Shown: one piece after another, positions 54,353 to 63,206 of the stretch
Layout: each line of letters begins with the position of its first letter
Numbering within the stretch: position 1 is the stretch's first letter
Source: Goleter apudmare HA4340-LM2
Lineage (GTDB): Bacteria; Cyanobacteriota; Cyanobacteriia; Cyanobacteriales; Nostocaceae
Direction of reading: 5' to 3'
DNA: 64,000 nt
NCBI GenBank assembly: GCA_019359495.1
Contig: JAHHHF010000064.1
Location: 124,001 to 188,000, forward strand
Notes under the pieces: model-generated
What the model was told of the DNA's origin: nothing
What the model saw: the letters and a program-made list of their open reading frames with translations, nothing else
Databases searched by the model: none
Made by a program: the position numbers and the translations under genes

Positions 54353-57265
54353 ATGTCAGGAGAAATCAACAGAAAAATTCAACGGGGTGATATTTTGGCA
54401 TATGATACCTTTAATGAACTCAATGCTGCTTTTGAAATAGCTCAAACAAAATTGCAACAAGGTAATTTGTTGGCAGCTTATGATGATTTATCCCAAATTT
54501 TTACCTACCGACTTTTAAATTGCCAACTTATTGATGCAGATTTGAAAGTGATCCAGTCTCTGGCTGATTTAGCTGGTATTTTAGGTGAGTTTCAAGTTGC
54601 AGATGATTTGCTTTGTAGTGCTGTTAGTTTATACCAAATAGCGAACAGCGAATCCGCAGCTGATTATGCCAACCTGAGACGTATTCAGTTATCTTTAGAT
54701 AAAGGAAATTTACACCAAGCACAAAGACTATTGCAGGGAATGTCTCTACGCATTGGTAATATCAATGATATACAGTTTTCCCCTTCAGGATTACTACAGT
54801 GGGAGAATGGTTGTATTTGGCGGGATGCAGATTTAAAAGACATAACTGTATTATTTGCCGAATTATACTTAGCAATGGGGCGCTTACTGGCGGCATTAGG
54901 ACAATATGATGAGGCTTTAACATCACTACACAGGGGTTTATTCCATGCTCAAATAGAGTCAGCGCCTGATTTAGCACAGCAGACATTACTGCCATTAAAA
55001 TTAGCGATCGCCTCAGCCTATCTTGAAAAAGGCGATTTTGCAGCAGCCGATAACTACCTCTCACTCCTCAAAGAGCCATGCGATCGCTCTCAACACCTAG
55101 AATATCAAATTCGCTGGATGGAGCTATCCGGTAAGCTCCATCTGCTGTGGGGAAATCTGGGTGCAGGATTAAAACGATTTCAGCAAGTCCAAGAAAAATG
55201 TCAGCAAATGCGATCGCAACGAGCTGTTTTGCGTTCTAACCTCAATCTTGCCCATATTTTAATTCTCCTCAATCAAACCACCACAGCCCAACAATATCTA
55301 GCAGATACTCAGAAAAATGCTTTGCAGATTGGCGATCAGGCTCTAGTCGCCAGGGCCGAACTATTACTAAAACTTGCCAGTGCTCGCAGTCGTTCTCTAG
55401 TAACAGCAAGTCCTGTATCAGTAGGGGATATGCGTAAACCAAAACACCAGCAGCCCACAACAGCAGCAGAATGGCAATCCCCAGATTTCTCAACTCAATC
55501 CCCCAATTATTTAGCTTGGTTTGAAGATCGTGCCCTAGCTTTTCAATGGTGTTTAAGTAATCTCCAGTTCCAAGATGCTGGCGATTTGCTACAACATATT
55601 AAAAGGGTTTTTAAGTCTACAGACTCCCAACTTATTCAACTACAAATACAAATATTATCAGGCATATTTTCCTACTACCAAGGGACAGAAAGCAATGACA
55701 TCACAAAAATTGATCAAGCCCAGAAAATCTTAGCAGCAGCTTGCCCCCAATTAGTAGCCATGTCTTTCAAGCCAGAGCTTTGGCAAGTACAACGCATATT
55801 AATTTGGTGTCGCACGCGGTTAAATTATCCACTCCCAGAAATTGAGGCTTTAACAACCTCAACAAATCAGCTACTCGAACAAATCACCTCATCCCTCACA
55901 CCAGAAGACCAAGTATTTTATTTGTTGAATAAATGGACAGCAGATGAAGAATATATTGCCGCTCAAATAAACCAACTACAACGCTGGCAAATAAGACTCA
56001 CTACAACTAATTTTTTGCTGCGTCCTTGGCGACGCTGGCAATTGATGCAGAAACTCAATGGTTTAGTTGAACATATCGATCGCTATAAAGATGCTTTAGC
56101 CAAACGCACCATCACAGGCGAAGGCACTCAAGTACAGCCTCTACCACCAGCTTCACTGTGGTTGCGTATCCTCACTCATCCCAAAAACCGAGTCACCTTG
56201 GCATTTCTGATTTTGCCTGATCGCGTTTTAGTAGTCAAAACCAGCCGCTTTTTATTTGATTTTGCGGTCATTCCTACCACCCGTTTAGCAGTACGTAATG
56301 TCGTCCAACGCTGGTATCAAAATATCGAGAGTATTAACGGTGGTCGAGATATCAACATAACTTACGAACAAAACATTAAATCTACCAATGAAGTCGGGCA
56401 AGAAATTAGCCATAACCTCGCCGATACTTTACAACTGCCAAAAATTCTTGAGCGCCTACCCAAACATATTCAAGCATTAACAATAGTACCTGACGACATC
56501 TTACACGGATTTCCCTTTGCTGCCATTATCTACAAAGGCAAGTATTTAATAGAACATTATGCCCTAGCGATCGCCTATGAATCTCCCAGTAAACCAATCA
56601 AAGCTAAACGACACATCCCTGTCAAAAAACAAGCACTTGTGATTGGTATATCCAACGGTAATCAACATTTTCGACCCTTACCTGGAGTCAGAAGAGAACT
56701 CCAGCACATCAATCAATGGTTAGACTCTCATCAAATTAACTATTTGCAGTTAGAAAATAATCATGCCCACAAAGCTGCAATTATAGAAACCCTATCCAAA
56801 GCCACCCTACTCCACATAGCTTGTCATGGAACTTTTGAGGCCAATCAACCAGATAGGTCAGGACTAGTATTAATTTCCGACTCAGGAGCACAGTCAATTC
56901 TTAGTCTGAGGGAACTTTGCGAAATCGACTTAACCAAATTACGTCATGCAACCCTCTCTTCTTGCTGGTCTGCTGACCACTTTATTCTTCCCAGACGCTG
57001 GATTATCAGCTTACCAGAAACTCTCTGGCGTGCAGGAACCGCAAGTATTCTCGGTTCTCTCTGGGAAATTGATGATCAGGTGGCAGTATCATTTATGGCG
57101 AGATTTTATCATTACTTAGACAAGTTACCTCGAGATCAAGCCTTGCGTCGTACACAGTTAGATTGCCTCGCAAGTCGCCTGCCAAATTGTAGTTTTGAGA
57201 CTGTTAATCCTCTGTTTTGGGCTGGGTTTAATTTATATGGGGATTATGGCACTTTGTTGGACTAA
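54353..57265 (+). CDS. TPR-CHAT protein (caspase-clan protease)
   Basis: 970 residues. The N-terminal 600 residues are helical repeats of TPR type (AMGRLLAALGQYDEALTSL). The C-terminal CHAT domain (about 730-970) has the catalytic pair His825 in LHIACHGTF and Cys871 in TLSSCWSAD; IDDQVAVSFMARFYHYL and LFWAGFNLYGD close the domain. CHAT proteases relate to separase and to Craspase Csx29. A MITE in front removes any clear ribosome-binding site. Second caspase-clan protein of the cluster, possibly acting upstream or downstream of the C14 protein. Confidence 0.87.
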   Translation: MSGEINRKIQRGDILAYDTFNELNAAFEIAQTKLQQGNLLAAYDDLSQIFTYRLLNCQLIDADLKVIQSLADLAGILGEFQVADDLLCSAVSLYQIANSESAADYANLRRIQLSLDKGNLHQAQRLLQGMSLRIGNINDIQFSPSGLLQWENGCIWRDADLKDITVLFAELYLAMGRLLAALGQYDEALTSLHRGLFHAQIESAPDLAQQTLLPLKLAIASAYLEKGDFAAADNYLSLLKEPCDRSQHLEYQIRWMELSGKLHLLWGNLGAGLKRFQQVQEKCQQMRSQRAVLRSNLNLAHILILLNQTTTAQQYLADTQKNALQIGDQALVARAELLLKLASARSRSLVTASPVSVGDMRKPKHQQPTTAAEWQSPDFSTQSPNYLAWFEDRALAFQWCLSNLQFQDAGDLLQHIKRVFKSTDSQLIQLQIQILSGIFSYYQGTESNDITKIDQAQKILAAACPQLVAMSFKPELWQVQRILIWCRTRLNYPLPEIEALTTSTNQLLEQITSSLTPEDQVFYLLNKWTADEEYIAAQINQLQRWQIRLTTTNFLLRPWRRWQLMQKLNGLVEHIDRYKDALAKRTITGEGTQVQPLPPASLWLRILTHPKNRVTLAFLILPDRVLVVKTSRFLFDFAVIPTTRLAVRNVVQRWYQNIESINGGRDINITYEQNIKSTNEVGQEISHNLADTLQLPKILERLPKHIQALTIVPDDILHGFPFAAIIYKGKYLIEHYALAIAYESPSKPIKAKRHIPVKKQALVIGISNGNQHFRPLPGVRRELQHINQWLDSHQINYLQLENNHAHKAAIIETLSKATLLHIACHGTFEANQPDRSGLVLISDSGAQSILSLRELCEIDLTKLRHATLSSCWSADHFILPRRWIISLPETLWRAGTASILGSLWEIDDQVAVSFMARFYHYLDKLPRDQALRRTQLDCLASRLPNCSFETVNPLFWAGFNLYGDYGTLLD

Positions 57266-57477
57266 GCAGAATACCCTTCGCATTCCCAAAAGACCGGGCT
57301 TGCTGTCAGACATCACCTCACTGTTTGTCAGGAAAGGCAACATCAGCTAACTAAAAGCATATTTATGTTTATTCTTGGACTTATTGATAATTACTTCTCA
57401 AGATAGAAGGCTGTAATAAATAACAGTTTTAGCGTAAGAAATAGATATATGACTTACATTTATGTAAGGAGAATTTT

Positions 57478-57762
57478 ATGACCACTTCATCTGAACAAGG
57501 ACGTCAGATTCCAGGACCAGACAAAGGTGAAGCTTACGGAGTAGCAGCAGTAACTCAAGCGCTTTCAGGTGTAGACTTTCCTGCAAGTAAACAAGAAATA
57601 CTCCAACAAGCAAAAGGCCATGAACAAATTCACTGGACAAAAGATAAGTCAATAGATTTAAGATCTTTACTTGATCAAACAGGTCAAGATCGGTTCGATA
57701 GCATGACGGAGTTAGTCGAAGTCATCAGTCAAAGTACAAGGGAAGAAAACCCTGCTTCGTAG
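57478..57762 (+). CDS. DUF2795 protein
   Basis: 94 residues; AAGGAG 6 bases before ATG. AVTQALSGVDFPASKQEILQQAKG is the DUF2795 helical pattern, here followed by a Ser/Thr/Asp-rich rest. Function unknown. Some family members relate to osmotic or desiccation response. Confidence 0.75.
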   Translation: MTTSSEQGRQIPGPDKGEAYGVAAVTQALSGVDFPASKQEILQQAKGHEQIHWTKDKSIDLRSLLDQTGQDRFDSMTELVEVISQSTREENPAS

Positions 57763-57794
57763 TCAGCAAATTAATACTTGTGCTATCTGTTGGA

Positions 57795-57920
57795 TTGGGA
57801 GCATCCCAAATGTGTAAATTTATTTTTTTGTAGTGCGGGCTCTCTAGCCCGCTTCCTGGACATTAGGGAGCAAGATGCTCCCACTACAAATTTTATTTTT
57901 GCAAAATTGGGATGCTCCCG
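57795..57920 (+). repeat. MITE family A, copy 3
   Basis: 126 bp. TTGGGAGCATCCCAA (57795-57809) and TTGGGATGCTCCC (57907-57919). Interior nearly identical to copy 1, with GTGCGGGCTCTCTAGCCCGC as an internal palindrome. Confidence 0.85.
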
Positions 57921-58228
57921 TTGGATTTATCAAATCATCATACGAATTTGATTGATTCGTGTAATGAATCAGTTAGTTTATGTTCTTTCTTATCGTGGAT
58001 TAAGCGATCAGGAAGAACATAACTATTAGTATAATTTTTTTGATAACCTTTAGTTAACAAACAGCCTACTTCTGCCGAGAAACAAGCTACGTGCAGCGTG
58101 TGCCTGAAGGGGTTTAGACGCCAGGGGTAAGAGAAAAAAATGAGATTTGGTCAATTTCACACATGATTTTAAGAGTGCTAAAGCAGCGATTCAAGAGACA
58201 TTGTCTGCTGTTACCTTGTTTATACACT

Positions 58229-58356
58229 TAGGACTTACGCAAAAGTCACGAAATTACGTCATTACGAGCGTAGCGACGTAATCGCCTCCAAGTCTGGGAT
58301 TGCTTCCCTACACTACGTTTCGGTCGCAATGACAAATTTTGCATGGGTAAGTCCTG
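58229..58356. repeat. MITE family B, copy 3
   Basis: The left end TAGGACTTACGCA is perfect; the right end reads TGGGTAAGTCCT, one to two mismatches. The interior contains a second inverted pair, GTCATTACGAGCG / CGGTCGCAATGAC, so it appears to be a composite of two repeats. Confidence 0.75.
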
Positions 58357-58421
58357 ACTCTAATAGAATAGAGAAGAATACCAAGCATATTTCACATCAA
58401 GCTCACTAAGCACAATTGCCC

Positions 58422-59786
58422 ATGACCACTTCTAAACGCCGCTATCACATTATTACCTTCGGTTGCCAGATGAATAAAGCCGACTCAGAGCGCATGGCTG
58501 GCATTTTAGAAGACATGGGCTTTGAGTTCTCAGAAGACCCCAATAATGCAGACTTGATTCTCTACAACACCTGCACCATTCGAGATAATGCCGAGCAAAA
58601 AGTATATTCTTATCTCGGTAGACAAGCCAAGCGTAAGCATGAACAACCTGATTTAACTTTAGTTGTGGCTGGCTGTGTCGCCCAACAAGAAGGGGAAAAC
58701 CTGCTACGGCGCGTACCAGAACTAGATTTGGTCATGGGACCGCAACACGCCAACCGTCTCCAAGATTTACTGACCTCAGTCTTTGAGGGTAATCAAGTTG
58801 TGGCGACTGAAGCAGTCCACATCATGGAAGATATCACCCAACCCCGTCGTGATAGCAGCGTTACCGCCTGGGTGAACGTGATTTATGGCTGCAACGAACG
58901 CTGCACCTATTGCGTAGTCCCCAACGTGCGCGGTGTAGAACAATCCCGCACACCAGCAGCCATCCGTGCAGAGATCGCAGAATTGGGACGCCAAGGTTAC
59001 AAGGAAATCACCCTCCTCGGTCAAAATATTGATGCTTACGGTCGAGATTTGCCAGGAGCGACACCAGAAGGGCGACACCTGCACACCTTCACAGATTTAC
59101 TCTATGACGTGCATGATGTGCCAGGGATTGAAAGATTACGTTTTGCTACTAGCCATCCCCGTTATTTCACGGAGCGGCTCATTAAAGCTTGTGCCGAGTT
59201 ACCCAAGGTATGTGAACACTTCCACATTCCCTTTCAATCTGGGGATAACGAACTATTAAAAGCGATGGCACGGGGTTATACCCATGAGAAATATCGCCGA
59301 ATTATCGACACCATTCGCCGCTACATGCCAGATGCATCAATTAGTGCCGATGCCATTGTCGGGTTCCCTGGAGAGACAGAAGCACAATTTGAAAATACCC
59401 TGAAACTAGTAGAAGATATTGGCTTCGACTTGTTAAATACAGCAGCCTATTCACCCCGTCCAGGCACACCAGCAGCTTTGTGGGAGAATCAGTTGAGTGA
59501 AGAAGTAAAAAGCGATCGCCTACAAAGATTAAACCATTTAGTCAACATCAAAGCCGCCGAGCGATCGCAACGCTACTTTGGCCGCATTGAAGAAGTGTTA
59601 GTAGAAGAACAGAACCTCAAAGATCCCACCCAAGTCATGGGACGCACACGGGGTAATCGTCTTACCTTCTTCACAGGCGATATTAATCAACTCAGAGGGC
59701 AATTAGTGCAAGTCAAAATAACTGAAGTCCGCGCTTTTAGTTTGACTGGGGAACCAGTAGGGGTACGTCAAGCAATGCCAGTCTAG
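58422..59786 (+). CDS. miaB: tRNA-2-methylthio-N6-dimethylallyladenosine synthase
   Basis: 454 residues from ATG 58422; an in-frame TTG two codons earlier is less likely. N-terminal UPF0004 domain ([35 protein letters not shown]) carries the first cluster's three cysteines. Radical SAM CxxxCxxC in [16 protein letters not shown]-terminal TRAM domain ([16 protein letters not shown]). Adds a methylthio group to ms2i6A37 of tRNA using two Fe-S clusters. Monocistronic. Confidence 0.95.
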   Translation: MTTSKRRYHIITFGCQMNKADSERMAGILEDMGFEFSEDPNNADLILYNTCTIRDNAEQKVYSYLGRQAKRKHEQPDLTLVVAGCVAQQEGENLLRRVPELDLVMGPQHANRLQDLLTSVFEGNQVVATEAVHIMEDITQPRRDSSVTAWVNVIYGCNERCTYCVVPNVRGVEQSRTPAAIRAEIAELGRQGYKEITLLGQNIDAYGRDLPGATPEGRHLHTFTDLLYDVHDVPGIERLRFATSHPRYFTERLIKACAELPKVCEHFHIPFQSGDNELLKAMARGYTHEKYRRIIDTIRRYMPDASISADAIVGFPGETEAQFENTLKLVEDIGFDLLNTAAYSPRPGTPAALWENQLSEEVKSDRLQRLNHLVNIKAAERSQRYFGRIEEVLVEEQNLKDPTQVMGRTRGNRLTFFTGDINQLRGQLVQVKITEVRAFSLTGEPVGVRQAMPV

Positions 59787-60037
59787 AAAACTATGGAGCG
59801 ATCTCGTTGACATCGGGTGACATCGCCTATTCAATCATCAATAGCAAACAGCCCTCATTCTCCACATTCCAAGGTTTGCTACAGTGAAGGGTATCTGGCA
59901 ACTTGCGAGGATTGGCAAATGGTTAGAGAATACTCACTCTCAAAACCCTACTAAGTAAGTCGGTGAGAATAAACAGAACTATGTTATGAAATGTAAATAT
60001 ACTAGTGGCGTGGCAAGGCTAAAATGTTGCAAACAAT

Positions 60038-60273
60038 TTGGGAGCATCCCAAATGTGTAAATTTATTTTTTTGTAGTGCGGGCTTCTAGCCCGCTTCCTG
60101 GACATTAGGGAGCAAGATGCTTGATATTAGGGAGCAAGATGCTTGATATTAGGGAGCAAGATGCTTGATATTAGGGAGCAAGATGCTTGATATTAGGGAG
60201 CAAGATGCTTGATATTAGGGAGCAAGATGCTCCCACTACAAATTTTATTTTTGCAAAATTGGGATGCTCCCAA
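60038..60273 (+). repeat. MITE family A, copy 4, internally expanded
   Basis: Perfect 15-bp ends (60038-60052, 60259-60273). About 110 bases longer than its sisters because of a 22-bp tandem repeat (60104-60230). Confidence 0.85.
60104..60230 (+). repeat. 22-bp tandem repeat, six units
   Basis: ATTAGGGAGCAAGATGC begins at 60104, 60126, 60148, 60170, 60192 and 60214, separated by TTGAT; units are identical. Other family A copies contain a single unit. Uniformity suggests recent slippage. Confidence 0.9.
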
Positions 60274-60439
60274 CAATTTTCTTGTGGTGCGGGCATCTTG
60301 CCCGTTCTACAAAAGATTGTTAATACACAAAATTAGCTTAGACACGCTACTAGAAACCCTTACCAATAACAAATCTCAAATAACGACCCTCGTTATTTAG
60401 CCTTATTTACACCGATCTACGTAGATATTGCAATGTCTG

Positions 60440-61420
60440 CTATAACCAACGTTGTTTTCTGGCATATCCAATACTACCAATTACAATTAATACCATAATG
60501 CTAACAACAGTAGGATAAGCCCAAGATTGTTCTAATTCTGGCATATATTTGAAGTTCATACCATAGAAGCCAGAAATGAAAGTGATTGGCAAGAAAACGG
60601 TTGATAGAATAGTTAGACGATTAATGCGTTCACTGGTTTTGCTAGCAATATTATCGCGTTGAATTTCCATTAACTCTGACATCCAGGATCTCAGTGTTTG
60701 ATATTCTTGCCAGAGATGATCAACTTGATAAACTAATTCTTGATTAAAAAGTGTTTTTACTGGCTGGGTTAGCCAGATGAAATCTTCGTAATCCATAATA
60801 GCCATCAGTGATTTGATGCTTTGGAAATTGCGGCGTCCATAACGAGTAGATTGCCTCATAGTGGCAATTTTCTTGTATGTTGATTCATCACCAGAGTTAT
60901 CTAAAACTTCATCTTCTAAATCATCAAGTTGTCTAGAAATATAATCAAATACAGTATGGTAGTTATTTAAAATATCTTTTAGAATTAGATATAAAAGATA
61001 GTCAACACCCCATTTTTTTATATCTAATGTTTGTTTTTGAATACTGTTGGTTAGTATAGTTAATATTTTGATCTCGGTAAATTCAAAAGTGATAATAAAA
61101 TTACTGCCTACCAAAATACTACCACGCGCTACATCAAACTCCCGATATTTGATTTGCTGGGTCAGCATTTCAAAATTCTCAAATAAACAATCTTCGATAT
61201 CTTCATCCATTCCTATAGAATAATGATTACAAATCATATCAACACGAGAGGGGTTGAGTCCAAAGTGTTGGATAATTTTGGCAGTACCAGTGCGATCGCG
61301 GAACTGAATACAGCGCAACCAGATATTGTGAGAACGATCAATCCTCTTCAATATCACATCAACATCCCCACTACTAAAGAGTTCCAGATGATGCTGAGAA
61401 AAAGTTAGGAGAGTTATCAT
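60440..61420 (-). CDS. corA: CorA-type magnesium/metal ion channel
   Basis: 326 residues. The C-terminal two spans with GMN (ISGFYGMNFKYMP) define CorA; the N-terminal cytosolic domain and long stalk helix are of normal length. Transports Mg (or Co/Ni) as a homopentamer in the cytoplasmic membrane. ATG 61420. On the minus strand the upstream AGGATTGCTAT belongs to a family C repeat end and supplies an AGGA at about 8-base spacing. Confidence 0.92.
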   Translation of the reverse strand: MITLLTFSQHHLELFSSGDVDVILKRIDRSHNIWLRCIQFRDRTGTAKIIQHFGLNPSRVDMICNHYSIGMDEDIEDCLFENFEMLTQQIKYREFDVARGSILVGSNFIITFEFTEIKILTILTNSIQKQTLDIKKWGVDYLLYLILKDILNNYHTVFDYISRQLDDLEDEVLDNSGDESTYKKIATMRQSTRYGRRNFQSIKSLMAIMDYEDFIWLTQPVKTLFNQELVYQVDHLWQEYQTLRSWMSELMEIQRDNIASKTSERINRLTILSTVFLPITFISGFYGMNFKYMPELEQSWAYPTVVSIMVLIVIGSIGYARKQRWL

Positions 61421-61645
61421 ATAGCAATCCTAGGTGGAAAATGGGGATCCGCGACAATGAGCAACTTGAATCCCCCTCTGGGGATAACGGGTAATAAATT
61501 GTTATACATATAGGGTTCTAGCTGGAAAATAGTACTGCGACAAATATTGTTCTGCTGTATGCAGTTGATCACGGCTACTAAATTTTGACTTTTAACTGAA
61601 AAGATGGTCACAATATATAGTCAGCAATCTATAGAAGGTGCTACC

Positions 61646-61957
61646 ATGTTTCGTCTAACTCAAATTATTCGGAACCTTTTCATTCGCTTTGAAGCCTGGT
61701 TTGGTGTTGTTTTACAAAGTTTCGCTAATTTGTTTAAAAAGTTTTTTGGCTTTTTTGCTAAAGTTTTTGGACTCACCAGTCCTAATTATTTCTTAGAATC
61801 GACTGAGGTACAAGACACAAAGCAAACAAAAGCTGAACAGCCGACTGCAACAATCCAGAATAGTACTACTGACACTCCAACGACTGTCCCCCGTCGTGCT
61901 AACAGCAAACTAGATAACTACTACCTCAATATGGCTCGTGACGTGAAAAAGAATTAA
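61646..61957 (+). CDS. hypothetical protein, 103 residues
   Basis: Starts MFRLTQIIRNLFIRFEAWFG at ATG 61646 (GAAGG upstream). The first 50 residues are amphipathic and rich in Phe, Leu and Lys (LFKKFFGFFAKVFGLTSP), probably a membrane-surface helix. The rest is Thr/Gln/Asn-rich and looks disordered. No family. Followed by a good terminator. Confidence 0.6.
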   Translation: MFRLTQIIRNLFIRFEAWFGVVLQSFANLFKKFFGFFAKVFGLTSPNYFLESTEVQDTKQTKAEQPTATIQNSTTDTPTTVPRRANSKLDNYYLNMARDVKKN

Positions 61958-61977
61958 AAGAGTTCTTAACCAAGAGG

Positions 61978-62027
61978 ATGCTAGAGTGTAATGCCTTCAA
62001 ATGCAAGCAGCGCACTCTAGCATTTTT
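61978..62027 (+). terminator. rho-independent terminator
   Basis: ATGCTAGAGTG (61978-61988) pairs perfectly with CACTCTAGCAT (62013-62023), then TTTT. 21 bases past the stop of the 103-residue gene. Confidence 0.8.
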
Positions 62028-62067
62028 AGCGATCGCCGAGCAAGATCAAACTAGACACATCTGAAAA

Positions 62068-62253
62068 TTAATCAATCGGTAATTCAGCATTAAAGCCAGA
62101 AGCACCTGTCAGCAAAAGACGCAACGCACGATGAACATACTCTTCCCATGATTCAGGTGTGGGAAAGATCAGTGCATAGAGCATAATTGCACTCATAGTG
62201 TCGAAGACTAGTCCGGGATCTAAATCTGCTTTTCGTCCTGCTTTCAGGCAGAG
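62068..62253 (-). pseudogene. C-terminal fragment of a TetR/AcrR regulator
   Basis: On the minus strand an open 62-codon stretch ends at TAA (62070-62068). It reads LKAGRKADLDPGLVFDTMSA..LIFPTPESWEEYVHRALRLLL, the typical TetR C-terminal helix region. An in-frame stop at 62256-62254 precedes it and no DNA-binding domain exists. The gene has been cut off at the point where the truncated AraC gene begins. Confidence 0.65.
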
Positions 62254-62267
62254 TCATAGAAGGGGGA

Positions 62268-62981
62268 ATGCAGATAGGGGAAGGATATATGCACATCGCT
62301 GGTAGCGGTGTTCAACGAAAAGTGACGGTAGAGTTTCCCAAATCCCGAAGTATAGGCGTTGACATTAATATGTCTGCTGATTTGCTAGCAACTTTTTTCT
62401 CTGATGAACAGGGAGAAATTCCCCAGGAGTTGCGTTTTTTGGCAAAGGGTAACGATTGGCAGACATTACTTTACCCGAAGATTACCACAGGTGTTCAAGG
62501 TGTAGCACAGCAAATCATCAACTGTCCCTACCAGGGGATAACAAAGCGAATGTATTTGCAAACAAAGGTGTTGGAACTGATTAGGTTGCAATTATTTCCT
62601 ATTTTAGCGGAGCAGGATAAACAGCAGCGATCGCCACGACTGAAAGCAGAAACCACCGCCCGAATTAATTATGCAAGGGAAATTTTACTCTCCCGTCTGG
62701 AGAATCCGCCATCATTGTTGGAACTAGCGCAGATGGTAGGGGTGAGCGATCGCACTCTTCGACGTGGATTTAAAGAACTGTTTGGCACTACAGTACTTAA
62801 CTACTTAATTGAAAAACGTATGCAACACGCCCAGCAACTTCTGCGGGAAGGTGATCTCAGCGTTGCTGAAGTCGCTAACCTCGTTGGTTATTCCCATCTA
62901 AGCCAATTTGCTGGAGTTTTTAGACGGAAATTTGGGATCACACCTAGTCAATGTTTTTTGGGTAAAAAGTCCGTATCGTGA
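62268..62981 (+). CDS. AraC-family regulator (PchR-like), probably N-terminally truncated
   Basis: 237 residues from ATG 62268. The C-terminal AraC domain is intact with both HTHs (LLELAQMVGVSDRTLRRGFKELFG; SVAEVANLVGYSHLSQFAGVFRRKFG). The N-terminal part starts in mid-domain (YMHIAGSGVQRKVTVEFPKSR). Cyanobacterial PchR-type regulators beside TonB receptors are usually around 320-340 residues, so about 90 are missing. It may be inactive as a sensor but still bind DNA. It precedes the TonB receptor, which such regulators typically control. Confidence 0.72.
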   Translation: MQIGEGYMHIAGSGVQRKVTVEFPKSRSIGVDINMSADLLATFFSDEQGEIPQELRFLAKGNDWQTLLYPKITTGVQGVAQQIINCPYQGITKRMYLQTKVLELIRLQLFPILAEQDKQQRSPRLKAETTARINYAREILLSRLENPPSLLELAQMVGVSDRTLRRGFKELFGTTVLNYLIEKRMQHAQQLLREGDLSVAEVANLVGYSHLSQFAGVFRRKFGITPSQCFLGKKSVS

Positions 62982-63206
62982 TAGTGATGCCGGATTTAGA
63001 TAGACGGAACTAGTAACTCTCTTTTAGACTCAGTTTTGTTGATATTAAAAATTATTTGCAATAGCAGTTTTTGTGCTTTCTCTTCTCACTCATGGCTACT
63101 TCTTTTTCAAGGAGTGGTCAAATAAATCCTGTTTTGGGGATTGGAGGGATCTAAATAGAGAACTGTTATCAGAGGAAATTAACAAACTGGCGTAAGAGGA
63201 GTTGTG

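Larger units (their letters stand above)
57763..58421. other. 659-base intergenic region with two MITEs
   Basis: Contains a family A copy (57795-57920) and a family B copy (58229-58356). No gene. The miaB promoter must lie within or just after the second element (58357-58421). Confidence 0.7.
60003..60354. repeat. larger inverted-repeat unit enclosing MITE A copy 4
   Basis: CTAGTGGCGTG (60003-60013) and CACGCTACTAG (60344-60354) are 11-bp inverted ends with one mismatch. Copy 1 at 3.2 kb has the same left outer sequence (TAGTGGCGTGTCTAGGCTA), so the larger unit is itself repeated. Confidence 0.6.
59787..60439. other. 653-base intergenic region with expanded MITE
   Basis: Dominated by the large repeat unit at 60003-60354. 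The flanks (59787-60000, 60355-60439) hold nothing recognisable. A short frame at 60209-60400 is repeat sequence, not a gene. Confidence 0.7.

Noticed and set aside
57420-57470. GTA..TAC pair as an NtcA site before the DUF2795 gene
   Set aside because: Spacing does not fit GTA-N8-TAC.
60104-60230. Regular 22-bp spacing resembling a CRISPR array
   Set aside because: Units are contiguous and identical with no unique spacers, and no cas gene is present.
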